Numbered from the stretch's first letter, positions 27,251-36,994 are shown. The stretch is 64,000 nt of DNA from Dictyobacter aurantiacus (GCF_003967515.1 NZ_BIFQ01000002.1:2108001-2172000), one strand, 5' to 3'. A program made the numbers and translations. The notes: generated by a model from the sequence alone, not told the origin.

Positions 27251-29980
27251 ATGGGAAAGAACGATTTCTTATTTCACCGTGGAGATTGGCCCGGCTTTAC
27301 CCTGCTGCATGCGCAAGCGAGACTTTCTTTCAGCGATCTCTTGGCAGAGGAGGACACTGATTTGCAACATAAACTGTACTCCACCATTCCATCCCATTTT
27401 CAGCTACAACATGTCAATAAATTACAGGCTCTGCTGGAGGCGATTCCCGATGGCGTGGTAAAGGTCGATGCAACTGGTTGTCTGCAAAGCGCCAATGCGG
27501 TTGCTCAGTGTTTGCTTGCTCGCATTGTCTCAACATCCCAGGAAGATATTCTGAAACCAGAAAGAATGGCCGGCCTGCGGGCCCGTGATATGCAAGGGCA
27601 GTTATTAACCCCCGATACGATCCCCATTGCGCGTATGCTGGGTGGTGAAACGTTATCCGGCCAGAACGCTCCTATTATCCATTTCCCTACCCATGACGGG
27701 CAGGAGCTCTATGTACAGATCAGTGGGGCGCCTTTGCAGAACGAGTTTGCCGATCTGGTGGGCGCTGTGGTGATCCTGCGCGATATGACTGAATATGTAC
27801 GCCGCCGCCGCTATCTGGAAGAGATGTTGTGGCAGGGTGCGATCGAGCAGCGACGCCTGCGCACGCGTGAGGAGCGCGCGCGCCGCATTTCTGCCCTGGT
27901 CGCTGACTCTGCCTACTCATATCAGATACGAGTCGATGGTGAAATCAAGCGTGTATGGCTTACAGATACATTTAAGAGCATTACCGGTTATACGCCCGAA
28001 GAAATTGATGCGCTGGGCTGGTTGAATCCCGCGCTTTATCACGCCGATGATGCTCCGGCGGTGCGGGAGCGGCGACGAGCACTACTGGCTGGCGCCTCCG
28101 ATGTGCGCGAGTGGCGCCTGATCACCAAAGATGGCGAGATACGCTGGTTACGTGACTCCTGTCATCCTATTAAGGATCAGTCTAGCGGCGCGTTTCACTT
28201 CTATGGAGCCGTTCACGATATTACCAGCCATAAAAAGGCGGAAGAACAGATTCACCATCTGAGCCAGCAACTGTCGACCACCTTTGCCGCGATTGCTGAC
28301 GGGATCGTCATTTATGATCGCGAAGGACAGGTGCTACAGATGAATCAGGCGGCCCGTGACCTGTTGGGCTTTGACGGGAATGAGACATTTGATCTGCTGC
28401 CGATGTCCAAACGCATCCCGTTAGTACAGATGCGCATGGACGAACAGCTTCTCGCGCTGGAGCAGACGCCGCTCCACCGCGTATTACATGGAGAGATTCT
28501 GAAAGGTCCACAGGCTGAAGACATTTTTATTACGGCTCTGGATGGTCAACAGCGCTGCCTGAACATCAGTGGTGCCCCGATCCGTAACCTTGCCGACGAA
28601 ATTATCGGGGGCGTGCTGATATTTCGAGATGTGACGGTCAGACGGCGCCAGGAGTTGCGTACCCAGCACGCTATAGATACCCTATTGGCGATGGCCGAAG
28701 CCCTGGCCCACTCGATGGAGCAGCTTAATTTTCCCGATAATATGGCGGATCAGCAAGCATATATTTCCCGGCAAGAGGTAGTACGGCACCTGCTCTCGCT
28801 TGGTTGTGATCTGCTAGGCGCGCAGATGGCGTGTATCGTAACCATTGACTCGGGGACATATCGTTTGGTGCCGGTGACCGCCACCGGATTACCCCCTGAA
28901 TCAGAAGAGCGTTTCTGGCGCGAGATGCCCCATGTCTATCTGCATGATTACCTGTCCGCTGATTTTCGTGAACGACTTTTAGGGGGTGAGCCCGTTTTGT
29001 TAGATGTGGCCTGCATCCCAAAGGCGGATATAGCCACCTTTGGGATGTCACAGATGTTAGTGGCGCCCCTGCATATCGGTGAACAATGCCTGGGCCTGTT
29101 GATCATGGATGCGCCCTCCGTCCAGCAGGAATACCCGTTATCTGAAGCCCTGACCTTGATAAAGGTCGTAGGCAAGTTGACCGCGCTGGTCATTGAGCGT
29201 GAGCGTCTGATACATGAACGTATTATTGCGCAGATCCGTTCGGTTGCAGAAAGTGAAGCCAATCGTCAGAAAGATAATTTTCTACGCCTGGCCAGCCGCG
29301 AACTACGGACGCCTCTGGCGACGATTAAAGCCGGTCTACAACTTACCCATCGCAAGATAGGGCACTTGCCGGCGGCGATACCAGATCCCGGTTTGCTAGA
29401 GCAGATCGACGAGGTGCTCAATCGTGGCGAGCGCCAGGTCGCGGTTGAAAGCCGGTTGATTGGTGATCTATTAGATGTTTCTCGTATACAAGAGGATCGC
29501 CTTGAGTTACAATCTAAGTTGTGCAATCTTTTGGATGTGGTACGTAACGTCGTTGCGGACCTTCGTACAGGTAACACCTTGAGCACTATTCAGATTATCG
29601 AGCCTGTCGGTGAAGATATGATCCCTGTTGTCGTTGATGTTGAACGTATTGGTCAGGTACTCACAAATTATCTGAACAATGCCATTAAATACTCGCCAGT
29701 GGATAAAGCGATCACCATACGTTTCGAGCTAGATAACATGGTTGTACGGGTCTCTATCTGCGATGAAGGGCCAGGGATTGCTCGGGAGCTTCAATCAAAG
29801 ATCTGGTCGCGTTTTTACCAGGTGCCTGACCGCATCGTTTATAGTGGGTCATCGGGATTAGGTCTGGGACTCTATATATGCCAGAAAATTATACGCCAGC
29901 ACAATGGGCAGGTTGGCGTAATCAGTAGTCCGGGGCAGGGAGCCACGTTCTGGTTTACCTTACCTCTGGCTCTGGACTGA
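27251..29980 (+). CDS. Multi-PAS/GAF sensor histidine kinase lacking the phospho-accepting His
   Basis: 909 residues, soluble. A PAS domain (about 50-180), a second PAS with PAC (about 215-330, SYQIRVDGEIKRVWLTDTF), a third PAS (about 340-460) and a GAF domain (about 505-655) precede the HisKA and ATPase parts. The ATPase N box (NYLNNAIKYSP), G1 (DEGPGIA) and G2 (GLGLGLYI) are intact. In the H box, normally SHELRTPL, the sequence reads SRELRTPL: residue 683 is Arg (CGC, 29297-29299). It cannot autophosphorylate in the usual way. No good ribosome site precedes ATG 27251. A response regulator and a normal kinase follow. Confidence 0.88.
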   Translation: MGKNDFLFHRGDWPGFTLLHAQARLSFSDLLAEEDTDLQHKLYSTIPSHFQLQHVNKLQALLEAIPDGVVKVDATGCLQSANAVAQCLLARIVSTSQEDILKPERMAGLRARDMQGQLLTPDTIPIARMLGGETLSGQNAPIIHFPTHDGQELYVQISGAPLQNEFADLVGAVVILRDMTEYVRRRRYLEEMLWQGAIEQRRLRTREERARRISALVADSAYSYQIRVDGEIKRVWLTDTFKSITGYTPEEIDALGWLNPALYHADDAPAVRERRRALLAGASDVREWRLITKDGEIRWLRDSCHPIKDQSSGAFHFYGAVHDITSHKKAEEQIHHLSQQLSTTFAAIADGIVIYDREGQVLQMNQAARDLLGFDGNETFDLLPMSKRIPLVQMRMDEQLLALEQTPLHRVLHGEILKGPQAEDIFITALDGQQRCLNISGAPIRNLADEIIGGVLIFRDVTVRRRQELRTQHAIDTLLAMAEALAHSMEQLNFPDNMADQQAYISRQEVVRHLLSLGCDLLGAQMACIVTIDSGTYRLVPVTATGLPPESEERFWREMPHVYLHDYLSADFRERLLGGEPVLLDVACIPKADIATFGMSQMLVAPLHIGEQCLGLLIMDAPSVQQEYPLSEALTLIKVVGKLTALVIERERLIHERIIAQIRSVAESEANRQKDNFLRLASRELRTPLATIKAGLQLTHRKIGHLPAAIPDPGLLEQIDEVLNRGERQVAVESRLIGDLLDVSRIQEDRLELQSKLCNLLDVVRNVVADLRTGNTLSTIQIIEPVGEDMIPVVVDVERIGQVLTNYLNNAIKYSPVDKAITIRFELDNMVVRVSICDEGPGIARELQSKIWSRFYQVPDRIVYSGSSGLGLGLYICQKIIRQHNGQVGVISSPGQGATFWFTLPLALD

Positions 29981-30048
29981 AGTATGGGAACAAAAAAATC
30001 TCCGATCGGAGAAACGGTTATAACCAGGGTAGCAGAAAAGAGAAGAAA

Positions 30049-30513
30049 ATGGATCGTAGTGTATTGGCACCTTTGCTCTTGGTAGAAGACAGCGATGAAG
30101 ATGTAGAGCTTATTGAGTGGGCTTTAAAAAAGCTTGCGATCACTATCCCAATCGTTCGCTGTGCTGATGGTGAGGAGGCTCTGGATTATCTGTATCAGAG
30201 GGATCGTTACAGCGATCCGCAGAAGTCACCTATACCAGCACTGATTCTGCTCGATCTAAAACTGGTAGCGGTAGATGGTCTTGAGGTGTTGCAGGAGATC
30301 AAGGGGGATGAAACCTTACGCATGATACCGGTTATTGTCTGGACATCTTCCGCAGATGAGCATGATATCGAAGTTAGCTTCAAGCAAGGTGCGAATAGCT
30401 ATATTCTGAAACCTATGAGCACTCAGCGTCTGCTGGCTATTGTTGAGATGCTCAATCAGTACTGGTTTGGCGTTGCTATGCTACCAGAAAATATTTCTTT
30501 ACAATCAGACTAG
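30049..30513 (+). CDS. Single-domain response regulator (Rcp1-like)
   Basis: 154 residues, receiver domain only. Acidic pocket VEDSDED near residue 13-18, phospho-acceptor D69 in LILLDLKL, VWTSS and LKP motifs are all present. The ALDYLYQRDRYSDPQKSP insertion is typical of Rcp1-type regulators that work with phytochrome-like or hybrid kinases. There is no output domain. It lies between two kinases and probably receives phosphate from the second, which has a normal His. Confidence 0.9.
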   Translation: MDRSVLAPLLLVEDSDEDVELIEWALKKLAITIPIVRCADGEEALDYLYQRDRYSDPQKSPIPALILLDLKLVAVDGLEVLQEIKGDETLRMIPVIVWTSSADEHDIEVSFKQGANSYILKPMSTQRLLAIVEMLNQYWFGVAMLPENISLQSD

Positions 30514-30636
30514 GCTCCTGCACAAGTCCCCCGGTTTTCGGCATGCTATGCCAGCGGCATAATACACAGGCTGGTATTGTATGTTATCGGAAAGGGACGG
30601 GTCCCTTTAATGGCTCGTGCCAGCTTTTCTGTGTGA

Positions 30637-31779
30637 ATGGGAGCAAGTGTTTTGCGATCTTTGGTACCTTTTTTTCTACATCGTTTATCGTTGCGTGTAC
30701 GTCTGGCTTTCTTGCTGGGTAGTTGTAGCGTTATTTTTATTGTTATCGCGTACGCCTTATTTGAGGCCTGCGACTCGCGAATCGTCGCGCTCTGTGCCAT
30801 CCCTGTGGCGGTTGCCTGTTGCCTGTTCGGGCTACGAATTGCCAGCCTGGGTGCTCTGTCCTCCTTACTGTTTTGTGCCAGCCTGGTGACCCTGCATATC
30901 CATACTTTGCACTGGTCCTCTCTACTCGTCGAGGATTTTGCGTTCGGGATGCTGGCGCCGGGGGTAGTACTTATCTGCTTCGGTTTCCTGTGGCTCCCTT
31001 TCAGCCGTCATGCGTCCGCTATTGCGGGCCCGCAACCACAACACGGTGTGCAGCAGTTGAGCCAGTCCTATAATAAGCAGCAATTAGAAGAAGCGCGCGA
31101 CCAGTTTTTGATGAGTGTCAGTCACGAGTTGCGTTCACCATTGACGGAGATACGAGGCTACATTAATCTTGTGCTGGAACACGGCGATCAGCTCGATGAA
31201 GCCACGCGGAGCACTTTTTTGCAGAGTGCATCCTACGGCTGTGACGAGCTGGAATTAATCATCAGAAACGTGCTCGATATGTCGCAGGTGGAAAAAGAAG
31301 GGAAGCCGATCTACATACAAGAGTTGCCGCTGGCCGCGACGATTGCGGAAATCTGCGAACACATCTATCTTCAGGAGCACACGCTGGAACTGAGTATTAG
31401 CCCTGGCCTGGTGGTTCTGGCTGATCGGCAACAATTGCGGCAGATATTGCGCAATCTCATTTCCAACGCCTGCAAATATTCGCCCGCGCACACGGAGGTG
31501 GTCATCTGCGCCAGCCTGCGAAAGGATAACACGGTGTGTGTATGTGTCAAGGACGAAGGGGCCGGTATCGAGGCTGCTGATATGCCTCATCTGTTTCAAA
31601 AATTTTCGCGTCTCAAGCGTGATGCTGCCAGCTCGGTACACGGTACGGGCCTTGGCCTGTATATCTGCAAGCAATTTGTAGAAGGGATGGGCGGACGGAT
31701 CTGGGTTGAGAGCGAGGGTATTGCGGGTCAAGGAAGCCGCTTCTGCTTTACGTTGCGCCAGCCTGATGTGGACAGGTAG
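30637..31779 (+). CDS. Membrane-bound sensor histidine kinase
   Basis: 380 residues. About four hydrophobic segments (20-120) form a membrane sensor without a large external loop. The HisKA H box SHELRSPLTE has H163, followed by NLISNACKYSP, DEGAGIE and GTGLGLYICK ATPase motifs. All catalytic residues are intact. A TTG at 30652 with GGGAG eight bases upstream is an alternative start to ATG 30637. It lies just after the response regulator and is its likely partner. Confidence 0.88.
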   Translation: MGASVLRSLVPFFLHRLSLRVRLAFLLGSCSVIFIVIAYALFEACDSRIVALCAIPVAVACCLFGLRIASLGALSSLLFCASLVTLHIHTLHWSSLLVEDFAFGMLAPGVVLICFGFLWLPFSRHASAIAGPQPQHGVQQLSQSYNKQQLEEARDQFLMSVSHELRSPLTEIRGYINLVLEHGDQLDEATRSTFLQSASYGCDELELIIRNVLDMSQVEKEGKPIYIQELPLAATIAEICEHIYLQEHTLELSISPGLVVLADRQQLRQILRNLISNACKYSPAHTEVVICASLRKDNTVCVCVKDEGAGIEAADMPHLFQKFSRLKRDAASSVHGTGLGLYICKQFVEGMGGRIWVESEGIAGQGSRFCFTLRQPDVDR

Positions 31780-31816
31780 ATAGAGGAATCGACAGAAAGG
31801 AAGAGAAAGTAGTAGT

Positions 31817-32284
31817 ATGGCACAGAATCATTATGAGACTGTCGCGCTGATTGCCGCCCCTGCGGCGGTTGTCTACGCGCTGCTGGCGGATTATCGCCGG
31901 GGGCACATGAAGATTATGCCCAGGCAGTATATACGCCAGTTTGAGGTTGAGTCGGGTGGACAGGGCGATGGAACGGTGATCCGCTACCGGGTACACGCGT
32001 ATGGTATTGAGCGTGCCGCGCGCGCCGTTGTTAGTGAGCCTGAGCCTGGCCGAATGCTGGTGGAGAGGGAGACCACCTCGTCGCTTGTGACCATGTTTGC
32101 CGTCACCCCGGCCATGGGCGGTGAACAGGCGCATGTTCAGATCGCGGCTCACTGGGAACCGGCCCACACCCTGTGGGCTCGTTTCCAGCAGGCATTGTAT
32201 CCCGCCATCCTGAAGAACGTCTTTACGCAAGAGCTCAACGCCCTGGCCAGGTATGCCGCGCGCGCGCATCGCTCCGATACCTGA
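31817..32284 (+). CDS. SRPBCC-family (polyketide cyclase/START-like) protein
   Basis: 155 residues. TVALIAAPAAVVYALLADYRR at the start and the C-terminal helix (FTQELNALARYAARA) fit the SRPBCC helix-grip fold, which makes a hydrophobic ligand pocket. No catalytic residues can be assigned. AAGGAAGAG precedes ATG. It is 37 bases after the kinase gene and may be the last gene of that operon. Confidence 0.8.
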   Translation: MAQNHYETVALIAAPAAVVYALLADYRRGHMKIMPRQYIRQFEVESGGQGDGTVIRYRVHAYGIERAARAVVSEPEPGRMLVERETTSSLVTMFAVTPAMGGEQAHVQIAAHWEPAHTLWARFQQALYPAILKNVFTQELNALARYAARAHRSDT

Positions 32285-32327
32285 GAGTGATCGATTTTCT
32301 ATGTGCCGTTCCAGATGTCAGACCAAC

Positions 32328-32810
32328 TTATGAGCGCACATAGCTCCAGCTAAGCATCGTTCCGTCCTTCCATGGCATAACGCCGTGGAAAGGCCTTGGA
32401 TCATCGTCAAAAACCATGGGTAAAAATTGATGGTCACTGGGCCAGACCGGCAGCGTCGCAATCGCCGAGCGTTCCACCCATTCCAGCGTCCCCTCCTCAT
32501 TCCCCTGGTGTGCCTCTCCATGCCAGCGATCGACAATAAAGATAAAACCGAACCAATCCTGTCCCTGCTTACCAAAGCCGGGCCAGGAAATGGTGCCGCG
32601 CAGCAACATATGATCGGCGATCAGACCCGATTCTTCCTCGATTTCTCGTTTCATGCAGGACATGATATCTTCCTGCGCATGTAATTTTCCGCCCAGGCCA
32701 TTATATTTCCCATAGTGGATATCATCGGGGCGTTTATTGCGGTGAATCATCAAAACGTGTGACCCATCCGGCGAAAGAATATATCCCAGGGTAGCTATAA
32801 TTGATGCCAT
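32328..32810 (-). CDS. Nudix hydrolase (MutT/8-oxo-dGTP-type)
   Basis: 160 residues. The complete Nudix box runs from GGKLHAQED to REIEEESGL (about 40-62), matching Gx5Ex7REUxEExGU. It hydrolyses a nucleoside diphosphate linked to another group; the overall form (YILSPDGSHVLMIHRNKRPDD at the start, WPGFGKQGQDWFGFIF) resembles 8-oxo-dGTP diphosphatases. It may form a pair with the HAD gene just upstream. Confidence 0.9.
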   Translation of the reverse strand: MASIIATLGYILSPDGSHVLMIHRNKRPDDIHYGKYNGLGGKLHAQEDIMSCMKREIEEESGLIADHMLLRGTISWPGFGKQGQDWFGFIFIVDRWHGEAHQGNEEGTLEWVERSAIATLPVWPSDHQFLPMVFDDDPRPFHGVMPWKDGTMLSWSYVRS

Positions 32811-32859
32811 CTTAATCTTAAAACCGCTTTCCTCAATCTCAATGCCTGTATGTCACTCT

Positions 32860-33615
32860 TTAGCCCTGACTGACCGCCGTATTCTCTTCATCTTTTTCCG
32901 ACTGTAAGCCCAGTACCGGGAGAAGATCGGCGAATGTATGCACTGTCAGGTCGGCGACCTCGGGCGAAATCTGTTCCGGCCACTGCCGGGGCTCATGATG
33001 GACCCAGACCGTCTTCATGCCTACCTGGTGTGCTCCCCAGATATCGAATTCGGGATTATCGCCAACGAATAGAATCTCCTGCGTAGGTTTTTGCAGACAG
33101 CGAGCCGCCGCCAGAAAGATCGCGGGATCGGGCTTCTGCTTTCCAAACTCTTTCGAGACAAAAATGCAGTCCGTGTAGGCATCGATTCCCAGCCTCTTAA
33201 TTTTGCGTTTCTGTTGATAGCCCACCCCGTTTGTAACAATGCCAAAGGGGATCTGGCGCGCGCGCAATTGTTGCAAGAGGAGCATGATCTCATCCTCTAA
33301 AATGATATGATCAATGACATCGCGCTGGTAGCCCTCAATTAACTGCTCAATCGATCCCTCTACCGCCGGATACTTGCGTTTAACATCGGTAAAATACTCC
33401 TCACGCGGCCGGTAACCATGGTTGTCCAGCTCGACAAGGTACCGAACCATTGCTGTTACCTCAGCTTTTTTCGCCGGATCATGGTAGCGTTGCGCAAAGT
33501 CGCTGGCCCAACCATAAAAGGCCTTGCTGCGGTGATGCAGTGTATCATCTAAATCGAATAAGATCGCGCTTGTTTGTAATGGGAGTAAGGTTTTTTCTGC
33601 TGGTAAATCCGACAA
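32860..33615 (-). CDS. HAD-family hydrolase (YjjG-like)
   Basis: 251 residues from a TTG start nine bases after AGGAG. HAD motifs: I FDLDDTLHHR (nucleophile D and acid D), II VTNG, III KPDPAIF and IV GDNPEFDIWGA. The helical cap inserted after motif I is of the YjjG/haloacid dehalogenase C1 type. It probably removes phosphate from a nucleotide or sugar phosphate. Substrate unknown. Confidence 0.9.
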   Translation of the reverse strand: MSDLPAEKTLLPLQTSAILFDLDDTLHHRSKAFYGWASDFAQRYHDPAKKAEVTAMVRYLVELDNHGYRPREEYFTDVKRKYPAVEGSIEQLIEGYQRDVIDHIILEDEIMLLLQQLRARQIPFGIVTNGVGYQQKRKIKRLGIDAYTDCIFVSKEFGKQKPDPAIFLAAARCLQKPTQEILFVGDNPEFDIWGAHQVGMKTVWVHHEPRQWPEQISPEVADLTVHTFADLLPVLGLQSEKDEENTAVSQG

Positions 33616-33902
33616 TGTTATTCTCTCCTGCGATGCTGTTGTGGCGATTGGGCATCTTCATCCTGTCCAACCTCTACTTGTATCATAGCACAATTGTGTC
33701 CTCATCAATTGATCAGGTGTTGTCCTTCCGCGGTAGACTGATATATGCCTTACGCAATAGGAAATAACCAAAGAGCACGAATTCAGAAAAAAGCTTCAAG
33801 ATATGTTAAAATAGTTCAAAATGATCCCCCGTCTGGTTGATGCAGAACTTCTATTTTATTCTGTATATGCTGGATAGTATTCTGGAAGAAAGAGGGCTCA
33901 CT

Positions 33903-34829
33903 ATGACAGTCTCTGTAAGAGCTTATTCTACGTCTGGTGTTACCCAAACGCCATTGACCTTTGTTCGGTATAGTGTGCCACACGAAGGGCATACCTACTA
34001 TAGTGATGACCCTAATGAAGACACCATTTTGCTAGATCGAAAAAGAGGATTGGCGGCGGTATTTGATGGTGTTGGTTCTGGACCGGGCCAGGTGGCCTCA
34101 CGCCTGGCGGCGCGTGTTATGCGCCGCACCTGGAAAAAGTTGCACACCGAGCCATGCATTGTGCCATTCTCGTCATTCCCCAGGCTTGAAGAAATGATCC
34201 TGCATTTGTTTGATGCCGCCCATCAGCAGATTATTCTGGAAGGTGAGCGACGTGCGCAGAGTATGCAGGAGTATACCAGGTATCCCGCCACCACGGCCGC
34301 GTTGACCCTTTTTTCTTATGATGAAGATGCCCATATCTATTATATGTCGTATGCGCACGTTGGAGACAGCCGCATTTATCTCTGGCGACCAGATCATGGC
34401 TTGAAACGTTTGACCGATGATGACGGATACCTGGCTCTAAAAATATCAGATGGCTCAATTACCCCGGAAGACGCATTGCGTATTGACCAGGCCAGTAACA
34501 TTAGTGAGCTTAGCCGTCTTGAAAAAAGTTATTTTGATAATCGCAATGGTATTACCCAGGCGTTGGGCCATGAGAAGTCGATGGATGTTCATATTGGCCA
34601 TATAGATGTTCAGCCAGGAGACCGGGTCCTGCTCTGCTCCGATGGTATTCATGACAACCTGACTGATAAAACGCTGGCGCTCCTTTTAGAAAAAGAGAAG
34701 CGTACAACTGCTGCTAGAAAGATTGTGCAGCAGGCAATTGCCAGTTCGCATCAGAATGTGGCGGAAAATATGCGCGCCAAAAGTGATGATATGAGTGCTG
34801 TCGTTATAACCTGTACAACAATCTCTTAA
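33903..34829 (+). CDS. PP2C-family protein phosphatase
   Basis: About 308 residues from ATG 33903 (AAAGAGGG upstream); ATG 33837 adds 22 hydrophobic residues without a ribosome site. Metal-binding and catalytic motifs: AAVFDGVGSG, YAHVGDSRIYL, LLCSDGIHDNLTD and KSDDMSAVVI. The final motif has DD where most members have DN. It dephosphorylates Ser/Thr, probably opposing the kinases typical of these bacteria. No membrane segment. Confidence 0.87.
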   Translation: MTVSVRAYSTSGVTQTPLTFVRYSVPHEGHTYYSDDPNEDTILLDRKRGLAAVFDGVGSGPGQVASRLAARVMRRTWKKLHTEPCIVPFSSFPRLEEMILHLFDAAHQQIILEGERRAQSMQEYTRYPATTAALTLFSYDEDAHIYYMSYAHVGDSRIYLWRPDHGLKRLTDDDGYLALKISDGSITPEDALRIDQASNISELSRLEKSYFDNRNGITQALGHEKSMDVHIGHIDVQPGDRVLLCSDGIHDNLTDKTLALLLEKEKRTTAARKIVQQAIASSHQNVAENMRAKSDDMSAVVITCTTIS

Positions 34830-34857
34830 CATATGCATGCTATACTCATATATGTGT

Positions 34858-34887
34858 ATAGACATCGACTATTTGATCGATGTCTAT
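34858..34887 (+). terminator. Hairpin after the PP2C gene
   Basis: ATAGACATCGA (34858-34868) pairs with TCGATGTCTAT (34877-34887), followed by GTTTATGTTTTC. A weak T-rich tail, so termination is likely but not certain. Confidence 0.55.
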
Positions 34888-34966
34888 GTTTATGTTTTCA
34901 TGTATAATCTTTGTGCGTCTGTTATAGACACATTTTTCGGCTATTTGATGGTGTGGGGGTGAATGA

Positions 34967-36037
34967 ATGGATACCGCAAACTATAACAGTCAGGTCCGGC
35001 GATTGCGTATTTTAGCTGAGGCCGCGCTGACTCACTACGATATTGGCGGCACGCGTCTGATGCTGCTTTCTCCAGGGGAGCACAGTGTTTTTCGTATAGC
35101 CTCATATGTCAGGCCAGGCATGCATGCAGGCAACGCGGCCGCGGGGAGTGGTGACGGACGCTTCGCCCTGCATCTCTTCCGCAAGGAAGGTTTTGACCGT
35201 GTGTTGTGGAACTCTGAGCTGCAATGGTTGACCGCGCTGAAGCGCGACACAGATCTGCTGGTGCCAGAGCCTATCGCTGCCCGAGATGGTGCGCTGATGC
35301 CGGAGGTCCGCATTGAGGACGTTGAAGAGGAGTGCGTCTGTTTGCTGTTTAGCTGGATGCCCGGGCGTTCGGTAGATTCTGGCCTCTCTCCCACCCTGTT
35401 TGAGCGTGTGGGTACATTTCTGGCTCGCCTGCATCAACACTCCAGACAGTTTGTGCCTTCCGAGGATTTTGTACGACCGCGCTGGGATTGGCAGCAGGTG
35501 TTCGAGGATGAAACGGTGCTTGATCCTGATTTCGCCACTACGCGCTGTGAGGGCTTAATCACTGGTCGTGAGTACCGTATCTTTTCTGAAGTGGCCGAAC
35601 GGGCACGCGAGGAGTTCTCAACTATCCCGGCCGGTCCTGATAGCTATGGGCTCATCCACGGAAACCTTCGGCAGGACTGTTATCTGTTCCACAAGGGAGA
35701 GGTATGCGCGATCGACTTTCACAAGTGTTGCTGGAGCTACTACCTGGTTGACCTTTCGATTACCCTGGATGGAGTGGCGGGAAGGCAGGATGAAGATCTG
35801 CTGAGACATGCATTTCTACGTGGCTATGAACGTGTGCGCCCCCTTCCAGAACAGCACGAACGATGGTTGCGCCTCTTTGAGGCGGTACGTTTGATTGAAC
35901 ACCTCAACTTTATCTTCCGTTCTGATGATCCCACTTTACGCGCCACCGCTCCCACACAACTGGCCTTTGTGCTCGACTGGCTGCAGCACTTTGTTCATAT
36001 ATCCTCTGGTCGTCACTCGTTTTCTACCAGGCTCTAG
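34967..36037 (+). CDS. APH-fold phosphotransferase-like protein with lost catalytic residues
   Basis: 356 residues of the aminoglycoside phosphotransferase/SrkA fold: N-lobe (about 20-125), LLFSWMPGR hinge, C-lobe. The catalytic loop, normally HxDLHxxN, reads HGNLRQDC (231-238): Asn233 replaces the catalytic Asp and Cys238 replaces the metal-binding Asn. The following IDF keeps D250, but the usual acidic residue after it is His-Lys. It may be a pseudokinase or ligand-binding protein. It stands alone and is convergent with the transketolase genes. Confidence 0.72.
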   Translation: MDTANYNSQVRRLRILAEAALTHYDIGGTRLMLLSPGEHSVFRIASYVRPGMHAGNAAAGSGDGRFALHLFRKEGFDRVLWNSELQWLTALKRDTDLLVPEPIAARDGALMPEVRIEDVEEECVCLLFSWMPGRSVDSGLSPTLFERVGTFLARLHQHSRQFVPSEDFVRPRWDWQQVFEDETVLDPDFATTRCEGLITGREYRIFSEVAERAREEFSTIPAGPDSYGLIHGNLRQDCYLFHKGEVCAIDFHKCCWSYYLVDLSITLDGVAGRQDEDLLRHAFLRGYERVRPLPEQHERWLRLFEAVRLIEHLNFIFRSDDPTLRATAPTQLAFVLDWLQHFVHISSGRHSFSTRL

Positions 36038-36044
36038 ATGCCTT

Positions 36045-36080
36045 TGGGATCAGGGGAACGCACGCCTCCTCCTGATCCCA
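36045..36080. terminator. Bidirectional hairpin between convergent genes
   Basis: TGGGATCAGG (36045-36054) pairs with CCTGATCCCA (36071-36080) between the APH-like and transketolase genes, eight bases after the first stop codon. Confidence 0.6.
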
Positions 36081-36092
36081 GGGCAATAATGC

Positions 36093-36992
36093 TTACTGTG
36101 ATAAGAAGCTGAGGATCGTGCGCCGTATCTCTTCTGGCGTTAGCCCGTTGGCGGCGTCATGCTGTTCGCTGCTGCCATAACGGGTTGGCAGAGTATGGGG
36201 AACCCCGATTGCCTCCAGCCTGATGGGCATGTGCTTGAGGGTGGCACTGATGTCCGCGGACAGACCGCCGCTATAATACGGCTCGACCAGAATGATATTC
36301 TGGTGCGCATAGTGGCGCAGTGTCTCACTATCAAAGGGAGCGACCGTTGTACAGTAGAGTACCGTGACATCGAGATCCGCCACTGCTGGCAAGACATGTC
36401 TGAGCATGGGCCCGACCGCGACAACGGTGGCCTGTCTGCCCTGTTTAACCACCGTCAATTTGCCCGCTTCAACCGGATGGTCGGTCGGGTTTTCGTGTTC
36501 GCTGAGACGATAGTAGGTGGGGGAGCCGTTGGCGTACATTGCGCGAAAGAGGTGATCAAACTCAGTCGCCGTTCCCGGAACGACAATTTGCATGCCCGGC
36601 AGGCTGCGTAGGATCTGCACATCACCGGTCCCATGATGGGTCATCCCTTCGGTGCTATAGTCATAAGAGGCGCCAATACTGATAAAATTGCCCGGCAGAC
36701 CCTGGTAGCAGAAATCAAGCTTGATCTGTTCAAATGGACGTTCCACCAGGAATGGGGCGATGGAATGCATAACCGGGATAAATCCCTCCATTGCTATCCC
36801 TGCTCCCGTACCAATCAGGGTTTGTTCCAGGATACCAAGATTATGTACGCGTTCCGGATAGCGCTGCTGAAGTTGCTGAAAGTAATCGACACTGATATCT
36901 GCCAGCAATATCATCAGTCTTGGATCAGTTGCGGCCAGATCTTCAAGCGTATACCGCATCTGCGCGCGCATGGTCGTGGCTGTGATAGTCAT
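36093..36992 (-). CDS. Transketolase, C-terminal subunit
   Basis: 299 residues with the pyrimidine-binding and C-terminal domains of transketolase: LGILEQTLIGTGAGIAMEGF (catalytic Glu for thiamine diphosphate), SIGASYDYSTEGMTHHGTGD, and a C-terminal domain with NIILVEPYYSGGL. It needs the N-terminal subunit encoded directly upstream. Its ribosome site AAAGGAG lies inside the end of the upstream gene, two bases separate stop and start, and the two are surely co-translated. Role: transfer of two-carbon units in the pentose phosphate pathway or a related sugar pathway. Confidence 0.88.
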   Translation of the reverse strand: MTITATTMRAQMRYTLEDLAATDPRLMILLADISVDYFQQLQQRYPERVHNLGILEQTLIGTGAGIAMEGFIPVMHSIAPFLVERPFEQIKLDFCYQGLPGNFISIGASYDYSTEGMTHHGTGDVQILRSLPGMQIVVPGTATEFDHLFRAMYANGSPTYYRLSEHENPTDHPVEAGKLTVVKQGRQATVVAVGPMLRHVLPAVADLDVTVLYCTTVAPFDSETLRHYAHQNIILVEPYYSGGLSADISATLKHMPIRLEAIGVPHTLPTRYGSSEQHDAANGLTPEEIRRTILSFLSQ

Positions 36993-36994
36993 AA

